Of a DNA stretch of 64,000 bases, positions 1-9,257 are shown piece by piece. Position numbers and translations under genes: made by a program. Source of the DNA: Tolumonas auensis DSM 9187 (lineage in GTDB: Bacteria > Pseudomonadota > Gammaproteobacteria > Enterobacterales > Aeromonadaceae); NCBI RefSeq assembly GCF_000023065.1, contig NC_012691.1, forward strand, positions 1,408,501-1,472,500, read 5' to 3'. Positions within the stretch are counted from its first letter, which is position 1, and every line of letters starts with the position of its first letter. The notes under the pieces are model-generated. The model ran no database searches. It saw only the letters and a program-made list of their open reading frames with translations, and was not told the DNA's origin.

Positions 1-2
1 AA

Positions 3-68
3 CGTGTTCAGTTCACTGTGACTCAAGGCCAGAAAGGCCCACAGGCTGAAAACGTAACTGTACTGTAA
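3..68 (+). CDS. cold-shock protein, C-terminal end (partial)
   Basis: The last 21 codons of a gene that begins before the window are visible, ending in TAA at 66-68. The peptide ends with QGQKGPQAENVTVL, the typical last strand of CspA-family OB-fold nucleic-acid-binding proteins. The family binds single-stranded RNA or DNA and acts as an RNA chaperone. The RNP motifs lie outside the window, so the paralogue cannot be assigned. A strong terminator follows 18 bases after the stop. Confidence 0.75.
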   Translation, partial: RVQFTVTQGQKGPQAENVTVL

Positions 69-85
69 TTTATACAGTAGCAGAT

Positions 86-114
86 AAAAAAAGCGCCTTA
101 GGCGCTTTTTTTTT
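86..114. terminator. bidirectional rho-independent terminator
   Basis: A perfect stem AAGCGCC-TTA-GGCGCTT (91-107) has a T-run on the right and an A-run on the left, so it can stop transcription in both directions. It separates the rightward cold-shock gene from the leftward mdlAB operon. Confidence 0.9.
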
Positions 115-152
115 ACCTTTCAAATACATCCGACGACCGATTTCTGTTGCTG

Positions 153-1880
153 CTAGCTGAGCGTCATCTGCTGTAACTGATACAGCGTCGCATAGTGTTT
201 GTTCGCAGCCAGTAACGCGCTGTGATTTCCCCGTTCAATGATCTTTCCATGCTGCAATACCAGAATTTCATCTGCATCGACGATGGTTGATAAACGGTGT
301 GCGACAATCAGCCAGGCATGCTGGTGGCGGATAGAGGCGATGGCCTGCTGCAGATGATGTTCGGTCTGTGAGTCTACATTCGCGGTGGCTTCATCCAGTA
401 TCAATATTGGCGGATGGGTAATCAACGCTCTGGCGAAAGAGAGTAACTGACGCTGACCGGCGGAGAGATTCTTGCCACCTTCCTGCAATGGCATTGATAA
501 CGCTTCTGCAGGGTTCATGCTTTCAAACCACTGCACATGTGTTAACACCTGCACAATTTCATCATCACTGATATTCGTGCGTCCGAAGCGGATGTTCTCT
601 GCCACGGTGCCGGCGAAGATAAACGGATCCTGCTGGATCACACCAATCTGTGAGCGCAGACTTTTCAGATCCCATTCTTTAATAGGATGCTGCTCAATCA
701 TAATGTCACCGGATGTTACCTGATACATGCGGCTTAGCAGATGCAGTATGGTCGATTTTCCGCTGCCGGTGTGGCCGACCAGTGCCATCATTTTCCCGCG
801 TTGCAGCTCCAGATTGATGTCCTGCAGAACCAGTTCACCATCCTTCTGGTAGCGAAAGTTTACCTTCCGGAAACTGATATTTCCCTGAACAGGCTGTTGG
901 TATGTTCCTGATGGTTCTTTTTCTGTATCAAGCAGATTGAAAATGCGCTCGCCGGCGATTAACGATTGCTGGATCTGTGTTAACTGGTTGGTGAGTTCAT
1001 TCAGCGGCTCGATCATGCGGCCCATATAACTAACGAAGGCATAAATGACACCAACCTGAATTTGAGACGTGCCTTGCAGTGCAAACCAGCTCAGCAGTGA
1101 GCCCAGGGTGATGATATAAAGCAGGTCGATCATCGGACGCAGCAAAAAGCCGTTTAGCTGTAACACCTTCATTCTGGCCTGCAGATATTGCTGATTGGTT
1201 ACAGCAAATTTTTCGGCAAAGCGCTTTTCCTGTACCAGCGACTGAATGATCGGTATCCCTTGCAGTGTTTCGCTGAGCTGGTGATTGAGATCGGACAGAC
1301 ACTGCCGTGCCTGTCGTGACCAGGGCATAGAGCAGCGCTGATAAATTTGCATGATGACGACGGTGGCCAGCATCATTAATCCGCACAGACAAGCCAGTTG
1401 CCAGTTAAGCCAGAACATACCGCCTAAAATTCCGGTCAGTAAGACGATTTTCTGAATAGACTGACCGATCACCTGAATATAAAGCTGCAACAGCGTTTCG
1501 GTATCATTACCAATAGTGGAAATCAGATGTCCGGTCTGATGGCGGTCGAGATAACTGGCCGGAAGCCGGAGTGCAGCAAGGAAAGTCTCTTGCCTGAGAT
1601 TTTTGATGATGGCTTGTGCTGCTCGGCTGAACAGAAGCGCCTGCTGATAACTGCTGAAAGCGGCAATGCCTTGCAGGGATAAATAGGCAAGAACGAACAG
1701 GCCGATTTCATTCACAAACCAGAGACCAGCCGCAAGCCGGGTATCAATAAAGTATTTGATAAGCAACGGACCGCTGATTTCAGCCAGCGCAGACAGAAAC
1801 AGAAAACCCAGTCCGGCCAGTATTATTCGGGTGTATGGCTTGCAATAGGCGAGCAGACGTAACAGGGTCTTATTCATCAT
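153..1880 (-). CDS. mdlB: ABC multidrug exporter half-transporter MdlB/SmdB
   Basis: A 575-residue fused membrane/ATPase half-transporter of the inner membrane. The N-terminal 300 residues carry about six membrane segments (type I ABC exporter fold). The ATPase domain shows Walker A GHTGSGKST, signature LSAGQRQLL and Walker B ILILDEATANVD followed by the H-loop AHRLST. MdlA and MdlB form a heterodimeric exporter in enterobacteria. The start overlaps the end of mdlA by 11 bases, and ATG occurs twice in succession at the start. It is the last gene of the leftward operon before the bidirectional terminator. Substrate is unknown from sequence. Confidence 0.92.
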   Translation of the reverse strand: MMNKTLLRLLAYCKPYTRIILAGLGFLFLSALAEISGPLLIKYFIDTRLAAGLWFVNEIGLFVLAYLSLQGIAAFSSYQQALLFSRAAQAIIKNLRQETFLAALRLPASYLDRHQTGHLISTIGNDTETLLQLYIQVIGQSIQKIVLLTGILGGMFWLNWQLACLCGLMMLATVVIMQIYQRCSMPWSRQARQCLSDLNHQLSETLQGIPIIQSLVQEKRFAEKFAVTNQQYLQARMKVLQLNGFLLRPMIDLLYIITLGSLLSWFALQGTSQIQVGVIYAFVSYMGRMIEPLNELTNQLTQIQQSLIAGERIFNLLDTEKEPSGTYQQPVQGNISFRKVNFRYQKDGELVLQDINLELQRGKMMALVGHTGSGKSTILHLLSRMYQVTSGDIMIEQHPIKEWDLKSLRSQIGVIQQDPFIFAGTVAENIRFGRTNISDDEIVQVLTHVQWFESMNPAEALSMPLQEGGKNLSAGQRQLLSFARALITHPPILILDEATANVDSQTEHHLQQAIASIRHQHAWLIVAHRLSTIVDADEILVLQHGKIIERGNHSALLAANKHYATLYQLQQMTLS

Positions 1881-3630
1881 CTTCCTCTGTCAGAGCCTGT
1901 TCCAGTTGCTGATAGCGCCATGTCCGGGCATACCAGCCATCTTTTTCCAGCAATGAGTGATGAGAACCGGACTCCTGTTGCTCACCCTGTTCCAGAACAA
2001 TAATCTGGTCCGCTTTCTCCAGCCCCTGAAGACGATGAGTAACCATCAGCAGGGTAGTGGCATGAGTAGCGGATTGCAGGTTCTGCAGAATACGGGTCGC
2101 CGTTTTAGCATCGACCGCCGAGAGTGCATCGTCCAGTAACAGGTACGGACGTTGTGTCAGCCAGGCACGGGCTAAAGCCACACGCTGTTTTTGTCCGCCC
2201 GACAGTGTGATACCGCGTTCACCTACTGCAGTCTGATATCCCTGTGGTAAGCCCAGAATATCGTGATGTAATTCTGCGAGTTTTGCGGCGGCAATGATCT
2301 GTTCTTCTCTGGCATCTGGGCAACCTAAGGCAATGTTTTCAGCAACTGACAGTGAAAACAGATACGACTCCTGCGGGACATAGGCAAACTGCTGACGTAA
2401 ATCCAGCAATGGCCATTCAGATAGCGTTCTTTTATACAGAGAAATCGAGCCTTGCTGTGGATCGGCAAAACGTTGTATCAGTTTCAGCAAAGTGCTTTTG
2501 CCTGCACCGGTCGGGCCGACGATGCCAATAAGTTCTCCTGACTGAACCTGCAGGTTGACATGTTGCAGCAGGGGAGTGCCGTTTTCATTTTCAAAACGTT
2601 CAAGCCGGATATCGAGTTCACCACCGCTAACGGGTTGCGTTGCTGTCAGGACGGACGTTAACTGTGCTTTTGTAGTCAGTACGGACTGAATTCGCTGATA
2701 GGCCGCATTGCCGCGCTCCAGAATATTAAATAACCAGGCAATGGCAAACATTGGCCAGATTAACTGGCCTAAATAGAGACTGAAACTGGTGAGCTGGCCG
2801 ATGGTTAACTGATGTTGTGATACCAGCCAACTGCCTCCGGCAATGGCCAGCAGGTAAGCACTACCAATACAGAGATAAATCACCGGTTCAAATTTGGCAT
2901 CAACCCGGGCTACCTGCATATTGGCCTGATTCGCTGATTCTGCGCACTGTTGCATCTGCCGTTCGGCATAATTTTCAGCGGCAAACAGACGTAAGGTTCG
3001 TAAACCGCTCATATTCTCGTGCGCAATATTATTCACATCACCAAAAGCAGCCTGAGCCTTACCAAAAGCCTGATGGATTTCTCTGCCGATACGGGCGACC
3101 AGAAACGCCATAATGGGCAGAGGAAGCAATGCCAGCAAGGTGAGCGGTAACGAATACTGTGTTGTCATGATCCAGAGCACCAGACAGCCGATAAACAGTG
3201 AATCGACCAGTGTCAGGATGCCTTCACCTGCAGTCATTTCAACAGCCTGAATATCATTACTGACGTGCGCCATCAGCTCACCGGTGCGGTGTTGCCGGAA
3301 AAAGTCAGGATCCATCGACAGATAGTGCTGATACAGTTGCTGACGCAATAAGTAGCCGAGTTTATACGCCGCACCGTATAGCGCGACACGCCAGATATAA
3401 CGCAGCACATAAACCAGAAAGCCGATGGCAAGCAGGGAAAGCAGCAGTGGTTGGAATTGTGGCCAGATAGAAGTCTTGGGTGCTGAGTTAACCACCGTAT
3501 CGATCATCGCGCCAATCAATGCCGGCACTTTGGTCTGAATAATGGCAATGATGCACAGAACACTCACTGTCAGCATATATCGCTGCCAGTGAGTGCGGAA
3601 AAACCATGCTAATTGCCAGATTAAGGTCAT
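1870..3630 (-). CDS. mdlA: ABC multidrug exporter half-transporter MdlA/SmdA
   Basis: Partner half-transporter of MdlB. It has an N-terminal six-helix membrane domain, then an ATPase domain with Walker A GPTGAGKST, signature LSGGQKQRV, Walker B YLLLDDALSAVD and H-loop THRLQ. In Walker B the usual catalytic Glu is Asp (LLLDD), which marks one of the two sites of heterodimeric exporters as degenerate. I chose the ATG at 3630, because it overlaps the mepA stop as ATGA and begins MTLIWQLAWFF. An in-frame upstream start at 3660 would lie inside mepA. Translational coupling across mepA-mdlA-mdlB is likely. Confidence 0.92.
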   Translation of the reverse strand: MTLIWQLAWFFRTHWQRYMLTVSVLCIIAIIQTKVPALIGAMIDTVVNSAPKTSIWPQFQPLLLSLLAIGFLVYVLRYIWRVALYGAAYKLGYLLRQQLYQHYLSMDPDFFRQHRTGELMAHVSNDIQAVEMTAGEGILTLVDSLFIGCLVLWIMTTQYSLPLTLLALLPLPIMAFLVARIGREIHQAFGKAQAAFGDVNNIAHENMSGLRTLRLFAAENYAERQMQQCAESANQANMQVARVDAKFEPVIYLCIGSAYLLAIAGGSWLVSQHQLTIGQLTSFSLYLGQLIWPMFAIAWLFNILERGNAAYQRIQSVLTTKAQLTSVLTATQPVSGGELDIRLERFENENGTPLLQHVNLQVQSGELIGIVGPTGAGKSTLLKLIQRFADPQQGSISLYKRTLSEWPLLDLRQQFAYVPQESYLFSLSVAENIALGCPDAREEQIIAAAKLAELHHDILGLPQGYQTAVGERGITLSGGQKQRVALARAWLTQRPYLLLDDALSAVDAKTATRILQNLQSATHATTLLMVTHRLQGLEKADQIIVLEQGEQQESGSHHSLLEKDGWYARTWRYQQLEQALTEEDDE

Positions 3631-4445
3631 TGTTTCTTGTTCGAAAGCAGAATTTCGCAACGATCCGGCAGATCAGGCATCCGGTTTGGTAACGGTTTGC
3701 TGCTAACCATGGCGGGTTTGGTCAGCCACGATTGTAACTCTGCACCGCAGCCACTACCTTCCGGATACGGTTTTTGTGGTTCGCAATCTTTACTGCCTAC
3801 CGGGCAATGCAATCGCACATGGAAATGGGCGCTATGACCAAACCAGGGGCGTAATTTTCCTAACCAGGTAGGGTCTGTTGCACCAAACTGGTCACACATG
3901 GCCTGTTTGATTGGCGGATTCACAAAGATGCGTTCTACACGGGGATCCTGTGCCGCCAGTTTCAACAATGTGACTTGTTGCTGACCAAAGTTTTTATTCA
4001 CCTTGTTGCGGCGGAAGTCGACCATATCCAGTGGTTTAATAGTGTTGCGTGTCCTGGCACTTAAGGGCTTAGCAGCAAACCGGAACCAGAAATCAGTGTC
4101 TAATCCACTCTGATGACTGCGATGCCCGCTGCTGAATGGCCCGCCTTTCGCCATCGCCATATCACCCACCAGAATATCCGGCAGGCCGGCTTTTTTAGAC
4201 TGCCGGGCCAGATCCAGCACATATTGCTGCATGATTGGATGGCCATAAATACGTTTTTGCCGGGGACGCAGAATTTGATATCCGGTTCCGTGTTCAGGTA
4301 ATGCTACAGCACCCTGCAGACAACCGGCAGCATAACCGCCGATTGCTTCTGCAGAGCCAGTACTGGGAGTGACCTGATGTGCCCATGGATTACTCATGGC
4401 AGCGACTAAAATCCATTGATACATATCGGTTGAAAGTTCCTGCAA
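3627..4445 (-). CDS. mepA: penicillin-insensitive murein DD-endopeptidase MepA
   Basis: A 272-residue periplasmic zinc peptidase that cuts D-Ala-meso-DAP cross-links in peptidoglycan. Visible LAS-family metal motifs are GHRSHQSGLDTDFW (His and Asp ligands) in the middle and HSAHFHVRLHC near the C-terminus. Paired cysteines (CLQG, MCDQF, LHCPVGSKDC, GSGCG) fit disulfides in an exported protein. The N-terminus is a short hydrophobic stretch (MYQWILVAAM), a weak signal peptide, so the true start may be Met8. It is followed within 3 bases by the neighbouring oxidoreductase gene and overlaps mdlA by 4 bases. Confidence 0.9.
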   Translation of the reverse strand: MQELSTDMYQWILVAAMSNPWAHQVTPSTGSAEAIGGYAAGCLQGAVALPEHGTGYQILRPRQKRIYGHPIMQQYVLDLARQSKKAGLPDILVGDMAMAKGGPFSSGHRSHQSGLDTDFWFRFAAKPLSARTRNTIKPLDMVDFRRNKVNKNFGQQQVTLLKLAAQDPRVERIFVNPPIKQAMCDQFGATDPTWLGKLRPWFGHSAHFHVRLHCPVGSKDCEPQKPYPEGSGCGAELQSWLTKPAMVSSKPLPNRMPDLPDRCEILLSNKKQ

Positions 4446-4447
4446 TA

Positions 4448-5419
4448 TTAAGTTGTTTGCCAGACCATATTACCAGCTAATGTCGGACGCTGATCATACT
4501 GAGCCAGTGCGTGCCACAAGGGTAACAGGCTTTGCTCCATCGCCAAAGCGCGCTGCAACGGGAATAAGCCAAGTTCCATCGCTTGCTGATCGTTGATCTC
4601 GCCTTTCTGGTGTTTAATCAATGCGTTAGAGACCCGATGATTAGCCCGGATCCAGATAGCGTCTTTTGCTTCTTCTCCGTTGCCATGGGCAATGTCATCG
4701 ATCATTAATGGTTCCATCCACCACTGACGATCCGGGCGGAAACCCCCGCGCAGCTGATACGCATTTTTGCTGCCAATCAGTGTAATGTCAAAATGCAGTC
4801 CGGGTTGTGGCCAGGGGCAGAGCAGCAAATCGACCAGCGCATGCTGACACTGCAATTGTGCGGAAATATTACAGCCTGTGCCCTGACGGGCACCGAGGAA
4901 TTCCATGTTACCAAACAGATGTGTCAGCAGTGAAAACGGATGGATCATATCCTCCATAAACCATTCCACCGGTGTTTTTGGATAAGGCAGATTTACGCCA
5001 GCCACAACGGTGATCCGCATCAGTTCACCAAAATCACCGCTGTTGATCAGTTGCTGTAATTGTTTTGCTGAGTCAAGAAATGGGAAAGGAAAACTGATGT
5101 AACTGCGTCGGGCATCCAGCGCCAGAAATTGCTGCTGATTGTCCGGAGTCAGACCGAGCGGTTTTTCGCACAACACGATTTTATCCTGCAAGGCCTGCAG
5201 ATAATTCAGATGGCTGGCAGTAGGCGTCGCTATCGCGACCACATCACAATCACGGAATACGGAAAGCTCAGTACCATGCTGAGGAATACCTTCTTCAGCA
5301 GCGATTTTTGCGACCAGGTCTGCATCGTGAGCCATCATCGCGATCACTTCACAACCGGCTTTCCGCAACCCCTGAACATGGACCCGTCCCCAGTTTGTTC
5401 CAATTACACCCGCTTTCAT
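4448..5419 (-). CDS. Gfo/Idh/MocA-family NAD(P)-dependent oxidoreductase
   Basis: A 323-residue dehydrogenase with an N-terminal Rossmann fold (MKAGVIGTNWGRVH, a divergent glycine motif) and the family signature CEKPLG near residue 90, whose Lys is the usual catalytic residue. The C-terminal alpha/beta domain is consistent with binding of a sugar or other polyol substrate. It is the first gene of the leftward operon with mepA and mdlAB, 2 bases before mepA. The link between this enzyme and peptidoglycan hydrolysis or export is not obvious. The exact substrate cannot be assigned. Confidence 0.8.
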   Translation of the reverse strand: MKAGVIGTNWGRVHVQGLRKAGCEVIAMMAHDADLVAKIAAEEGIPQHGTELSVFRDCDVVAIATPTASHLNYLQALQDKIVLCEKPLGLTPDNQQQFLALDARRSYISFPFPFLDSAKQLQQLINSGDFGELMRITVVAGVNLPYPKTPVEWFMEDMIHPFSLLTHLFGNMEFLGARQGTGCNISAQLQCQHALVDLLLCPWPQPGLHFDITLIGSKNAYQLRGGFRPDRQWWMEPLMIDDIAHGNGEEAKDAIWIRANHRVSNALIKHQKGEINDQQAMELGLFPLQRALAMEQSLLPLWHALAQYDQRPTLAGNMVWQTT

Positions 5420-5517
5420 ATGCTACCCTTAAGATAAATTATTTAATGTAGTTTACGCTTATTAATAGGATCGAGTAGAAGATTCAATTGGGTTTTTAAC
5501 CGGACAGGAGACAAGAT

Positions 5518-5961
5518 ATGTTAGGTGAATTTAAAAAGTTTGCCATGCGTGGCAATGTGGTTGATATGGCGGTAGGTATCGTCATCGGTGCAGCATTTGG
5601 TTCCATCGTAAAAAGTCTGGTGGATGATGTGCTGATGCCACCCATTGGTTTGCTGCTGGGGGGCGTGGATTTTTCTGACTTCTTTGTTGTACTGAAAGAA
5701 GGTGTTAAAGCCGCAGCGCCTTATCAAACGCTAGCGGAAGCAAAAGCCGCGGGTGCAGTCACGCTGAATTTTGGCTTGTTTGTGAATGCCATTATCAGCT
5801 TCACTATCGTTGCGTTCGCGCTGTTTATGATTGTAAAAGCCATGAATAAGCTGCGGGCAGATGAAGAAGTTAAGCCGGTAACAACAAAGAAATGTCCGCA
5901 CTGCTGCTCTGAAATTGCATTAGAGGCAACCCGTTGCCCACATTGCACATCAGAGTTGTAA
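5518..5961 (+). CDS. mscL: large-conductance mechanosensitive channel MscL with C-terminal zinc ribbon
   Basis: A 147-residue inner-membrane channel that releases solutes under hypo-osmotic shock. The N-terminal amphipathic helix ([20 protein letters not shown]), TM1 with [21 protein letters not shown], the periplasmic loop and TM2 are all canonical. Instead of the Enterobacteria-type acidic helical C-terminal bundle, the protein ends with two CPHC knuckles (KKCPHC and TRCPHC, residues about 125-143), which should bind one zinc. A good Shine-Dalgarno (CAGGAGAC) precedes the ATG. It is convergent with the next gene, 4 bases apart. Confidence 0.95.
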   Translation: MLGEFKKFAMRGNVVDMAVGIVIGAAFGSIVKSLVDDVLMPPIGLLLGGVDFSDFFVVLKEGVKAAAPYQTLAEAKAAGAVTLNFGLFVNAIISFTIVAFALFMIVKAMNKLRADEEVKPVTTKKCPHCCSEIALEATRCPHCTSEL

Positions 5962-5965
5962 CGAG

Positions 5966-6454
5966 TCAGCGACGTAGTTTGTTGAGTAAACGGATAATGT
6001 CATTCAGGATCCGGTAGCGTTGCAATTCGGCCGGCCCGTAGCGGGTAGATAAAGTGGCCGGATTGCTGCGCTGCTTCAGATAGCGGTTTAGCTGTAAGCG
6101 GTTAAATCCACCGACTTTGAAGATCAGCGGCAAGAGTTGCTGGATATTTTCTTCGTCTAATCTCAGTGCTTCATTATAGTTAGCATCATCCGGCAGACTG
6201 ATTTTGACGCGGACCTGTTTAATCTTTTGCTGTTCCTGCAGATATTCCAGCCACTGTTCCACATACATGGGTTTCGTTCCGGCCAGCAGGTTAAAGAAGC
6301 CGCCGCTGTCACTCCGGCATCCGCTCAGCAGCAGACAGGCAAACTGATCGTCATTGCAGGAGAACTGGGTATCTCCCTGTATTGACCAATCGACAGCCAG
6401 TACTGAGATATCAGCCTGTTCACCATTCAATCCTTCACAATGAAAACGAAACAA
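5966..6454 (-). CDS. conserved hypothetical protein, TTG start
   Basis: A 162-residue soluble protein that I do not recognise. It has no signal peptide and no membrane segment. The N-terminal half is acidic with several cysteines (HCEG, SCND, LLSGCRS), and the C-terminal third is strongly basic and helical (LNRYLKQR, RYRILNDIIRLLNKLRR). The start is TTG at 6454; GGAG sits at 6465-6462, exactly 7 bases upstream, and no in-frame ATG is available nearby. It is convergent with mscL and downstream of the thioredoxin-like gene. Confidence 0.6.
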   Translation of the reverse strand: MFRFHCEGLNGEQADISVLAVDWSIQGDTQFSCNDDQFACLLLSGCRSDSGGFFNLLAGTKPMYVEQWLEYLQEQQKIKQVRVKISLPDDANYNEALRLDEENIQQLLPLIFKVGGFNRLQLNRYLKQRSNPATLSTRYGPAELQRYRILNDIIRLLNKLRR

Positions 6455-6537
6455 AACAACACTCCAACGGCAAAAAAGCCGTTCATTTTATCATTATCTC
6501 CGTTCTGTTAAGAACTTATTGTTCGGATGTTATCAAT

Positions 6538-6867
6538 TCAACTGATGATCTCTATCTGAGCCAGTGCATTACTGATTTCATCTGTGTTGTCAGGGCGTAC
6601 AATCCGGGCGACTTCCTGACCATCACGAAGAAATATCAGTGTGGGCCACAATTTTACTTTGAATGCCCGTCCCAGCGGTTTTCCCCGGCCATCGGCAATC
6701 CGGATATGTTTAACCTGCGGGTGTTCTGACATTGCGGCAGAAATAAAGTGGTGAGCCGCCTGACAAAAGCCGCACCAGGAATTACCAAATTCAATCACTA
6801 CCGGACCGGTAAAGGATTCCACCTCGGTAACAGAGGGCTCTTCGTCCTGATAAACAAGCATAGTCAT
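6538..6867 (-). CDS. thioredoxin-like protein (CGFC active site)
   Basis: A 109-residue thioredoxin-fold protein. The active site reads FGNSWCGFCQAAHHF, so the dipeptide between the redox cysteines is Gly-Phe rather than the thioredoxin Gly-Pro. The cis-proline region LWPTLIFLRDGQEVARIV is conserved. There is no signal peptide, so it acts in the cytoplasm as a thiol-disulfide reductant of unknown target. A GGAG lies 7 bases upstream of the first ATG. It sits between the unknown 162-residue protein and the pyruvate-kinase-like gene, all leftward. Confidence 0.8.
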   Translation of the reverse strand: MTMLVYQDEEPSVTEVESFTGPVVIEFGNSWCGFCQAAHHFISAAMSEHPQVKHIRIADGRGKPLGRAFKVKLWPTLIFLRDGQEVARIVRPDNTDEISNALAQIEIIS

Positions 6868-6912
6868 GATAAAACTCCGTTTTTTCTCTGAAGGAACATA
6901 GTCGGAAAAGTA

Positions 6913-8796
6913 TTAATCCGGGAACGTATGGGCCAGTTGCAGCTCTCTGAGCATCGATTGTTTTTTCGACTGATGCGACTGCATCCGGCGAAGGATGTCA
7001 TTAAGCACCTGTACGGCGTTCAGTACATAAGGTCCTTTATTCAGCATAACGCACTCAGAGCGGTGCCCCATTGCGGCATCAGTAATTTCAGCACGGGATG
7101 GCATACCTTCTTTTGCCAGTGTTTCCAGCACCTGTGTTGCCCAGATCACCGGAATATGGGCCGCTTCGCAGATCCAGAGGATCTCTTCCTGCACTTCCGC
7201 CAGTCGCTCAAAACCGCATTCCACCGCCAGGTCACCACGGGCAATCATGACGCCACACATTGGTGCCCGCATCGCGGTCAGCAGCATATCCGGCAGATTT
7301 TCGAACCCGCGGCGGGTTTCGATCTTCAGTACAATAGCGGGCTGACGTTCACCGAGTTTTCTCATATGTTGCTGCAATAGCGCAACATCTTCCGCACTAT
7401 TAGCGAATGACAATTCCACAACATCGGCATGCTGGATCACAAATGGCAGATCATCCAGATCCTGTTGTGTTAATGCCGTTAAGTGGAGGTGACTGTCCGG
7501 CAGATTGATGCCTTTATCACTGCGCAGCTTTTCGCCCTGCATACGGGCATGCGTGATCCGCACATGCACATGTTCCGCTTCTACTTTTTCGATAATGCCG
7601 CCAATCTTGCCATCATCAAACCGGATTGATTCGCCTGAACGAATATCATTAAAGACCTCCGGCAGGGTGCAGCCAATATGAGCCGGAGTGAGAATTTTTC
7701 CCGAGCTGTCCCGGGTTGCCGGCCGTCCGGGTTTCAGATCGCGGGTCAGTAACAGTAAATCGCCCGGAAATAATGTAATGCTGTTTTCGGTATACGGCAG
7801 AACGCCAACAGATGTCTTACGCTCACTATTGCCGCCTTTTCTTTCATGGTGCAGTACTGTTCCGGAAACAATATAGGCAGACTGTGTTATCTCTGCCCAG
7901 CACCCGGTCAGTGTGACATCCATAATTTTAAGATAACGTCTGGATTCGCGCGTATCCTGAAATGACACTATGTCGCTTTTCCGTAATCGCTGCAGCCATT
8001 TGCCTGATACAGGTAACACTGCATCCGTCTGCGATGGGGGCGGCGTAATTGCCGGGTCAGTGGTCAGCCATATCCGGGCCGGAGCAACCACCCGGCCATA
8101 GGCATCGCGTTGCGGGCGGATATGAATGACCGCGGCTCCCGGTTCCATTGGCCCGGTGCGTAATTTAGGGCCGGCCAGGTCCATCACAATACGGCAGGAG
8201 GTATCTAATGACTGTTCGGCCATTTTCAGGTTCTGGATCATTTTGAACCAGACATCGGCATCATCATGTGCACAGTTAATGCGCATACAATTCATGCCTT
8301 GTTTCAGCAGATTATGCACCAGTGTGTAGTCATCGGCGGCTTCGCTTGGCATGGTCACCATGATGCGGACATCCCGGCCGGAACTGTTCTTGCCGAGTAG
8401 TGTATCCGTATGTTCTTTGAGTAATTGTTGTCCTTTGGCGAAATTAATCGCGGGATGTTTTTCTGCTGCAGCCTGGATGTTATCGGTCAGGCTGTGCAGG
8501 ATATACAGCACTTTATCGAGAGAGGCTAAGACATGAGCTTCAGCCCGGCCAAGGGACGAGAGGCCAAGTTCGGACAACTGGCATTGTAACGAACGCAGAT
8601 CATGCCGGCGCAGCGCCAGATAGTGCAGCAGATTAACGGCGCTTTCATAAAAATCGGGATGAACTTTATCAAGATATTTCTGGGCGATAATGGGGGCCGC
8701 AATCATATTCTCCCGTATGACAGAGAGTTCTTTAATTAGCTGTGCAATATGATTGCTTTCCCATATTGTATTGTTATTGCTTTTTCGTGAGGCCAT
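6913..8796 (-). CDS. atypical pyruvate-kinase-like protein
   Basis: A 627-residue protein whose second half has the pyruvate kinase TIM-barrel motifs: VMDLAGPKLRTG, KIETRRGFENL (catalytic Lys and metal-binding Glu), VMIARGDLAVECG and ATQVLETLAKEGMPSRAEITD. It differs from ordinary PykA/PykF (about 470-480 residues) in three ways. It has a 140-residue helical N-terminal extension, a longer region between the first barrel strand and KIETRRG, and almost no C-terminal allosteric domain (it ends about 60 residues after the TRAE-like motif). It probably catalyses phosphoenolpyruvate/ADP conversion or a related phosphoryl transfer, but is unlikely to be regulated like the classical enzyme. It is a single gene with a 185-base upstream gap. 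Confidence 0.8.
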   Translation of the reverse strand: MASRKSNNNTIWESNHIAQLIKELSVIRENMIAAPIIAQKYLDKVHPDFYESAVNLLHYLALRRHDLRSLQCQLSELGLSSLGRAEAHVLASLDKVLYILHSLTDNIQAAAEKHPAINFAKGQQLLKEHTDTLLGKNSSGRDVRIMVTMPSEAADDYTLVHNLLKQGMNCMRINCAHDDADVWFKMIQNLKMAEQSLDTSCRIVMDLAGPKLRTGPMEPGAAVIHIRPQRDAYGRVVAPARIWLTTDPAITPPPSQTDAVLPVSGKWLQRLRKSDIVSFQDTRESRRYLKIMDVTLTGCWAEITQSAYIVSGTVLHHERKGGNSERKTSVGVLPYTENSITLFPGDLLLLTRDLKPGRPATRDSSGKILTPAHIGCTLPEVFNDIRSGESIRFDDGKIGGIIEKVEAEHVHVRITHARMQGEKLRSDKGINLPDSHLHLTALTQQDLDDLPFVIQHADVVELSFANSAEDVALLQQHMRKLGERQPAIVLKIETRRGFENLPDMLLTAMRAPMCGVMIARGDLAVECGFERLAEVQEEILWICEAAHIPVIWATQVLETLAKEGMPSRAEITDAAMGHRSECVMLNKGPYVLNAVQVLNDILRRMQSHQSKKQSMLRELQLAHTFPD

Positions 8797-8981
8797 AGCA
8801 TTCTCTTAATTAAGCTGATGAAATCATCTTAGGATAAGGAATGTGAAAATTGCATGACGTCTGTTCCGCTTCTGAAATAGATATCTACACTAATTGCTCA
8901 TCTGTGGTGCGAATAATGGTATATATCCGGAAACCACAATAATATATGTAAAATATTGGTTTTCTTGCTGAGGAGTTCCCT

Positions 8982-9257
8982 ATGTCATTACCGGCTGTTT
9001 CTGATCTTAATCGCCTGTCTCTTTATATGCGGCCATCCTGTCCGTATTGTGTCCGGGTAGCGGATTTTTGCGGACAAGCTGAAATTGCGCTTGAAAACCG
9101 GAATATCGCGGAAGGTATTCATCTGGAAGCATTAATGACGGGTGGTGGAAAACGCCAGGTACCATGTCTTCAGATCATTGATGACCAAGGGCAAAGCCAC
9201 TGGTTGTATGAGTCACTGGATATTATCGGTTATCTGAAACAGCAATTTGCTATCTGA
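8982..9257 (+). CDS. glutaredoxin-like protein (CPYC)
   Basis: A 91-residue single-domain glutaredoxin fold. The active site is RPSCPYCVRVADF, the dithiol CPYC of class I glutaredoxins. The cis-Pro segment KRQVPCLQI and the C-terminal YESLDIIGYL fit glutathione binding. It is cytoplasmic and should reduce disulfides with glutathione. GAGGAG stands just upstream of the ATG. It is larger than GrxA-like proteins only by a short N-terminal tail and resembles the stand-alone glutaredoxins often encoded near membrane transporters. Confidence 0.85.
   Translation: MSLPAVSDLNRLSLYMRPSCPYCVRVADFCGQAEIALENRNIAEGIHLEALMTGGGKRQVPCLQIIDDQGQSHWLYESLDIIGYLKQQFAI

Noticed and set aside
1030-1392. Open frames opposite or out of frame to mdlB, mdlA, mscL, ppsA, amylosucrase and other genes
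   Set aside because: They lie inside well-supported genes and have no family features or ribosome sites of their own.
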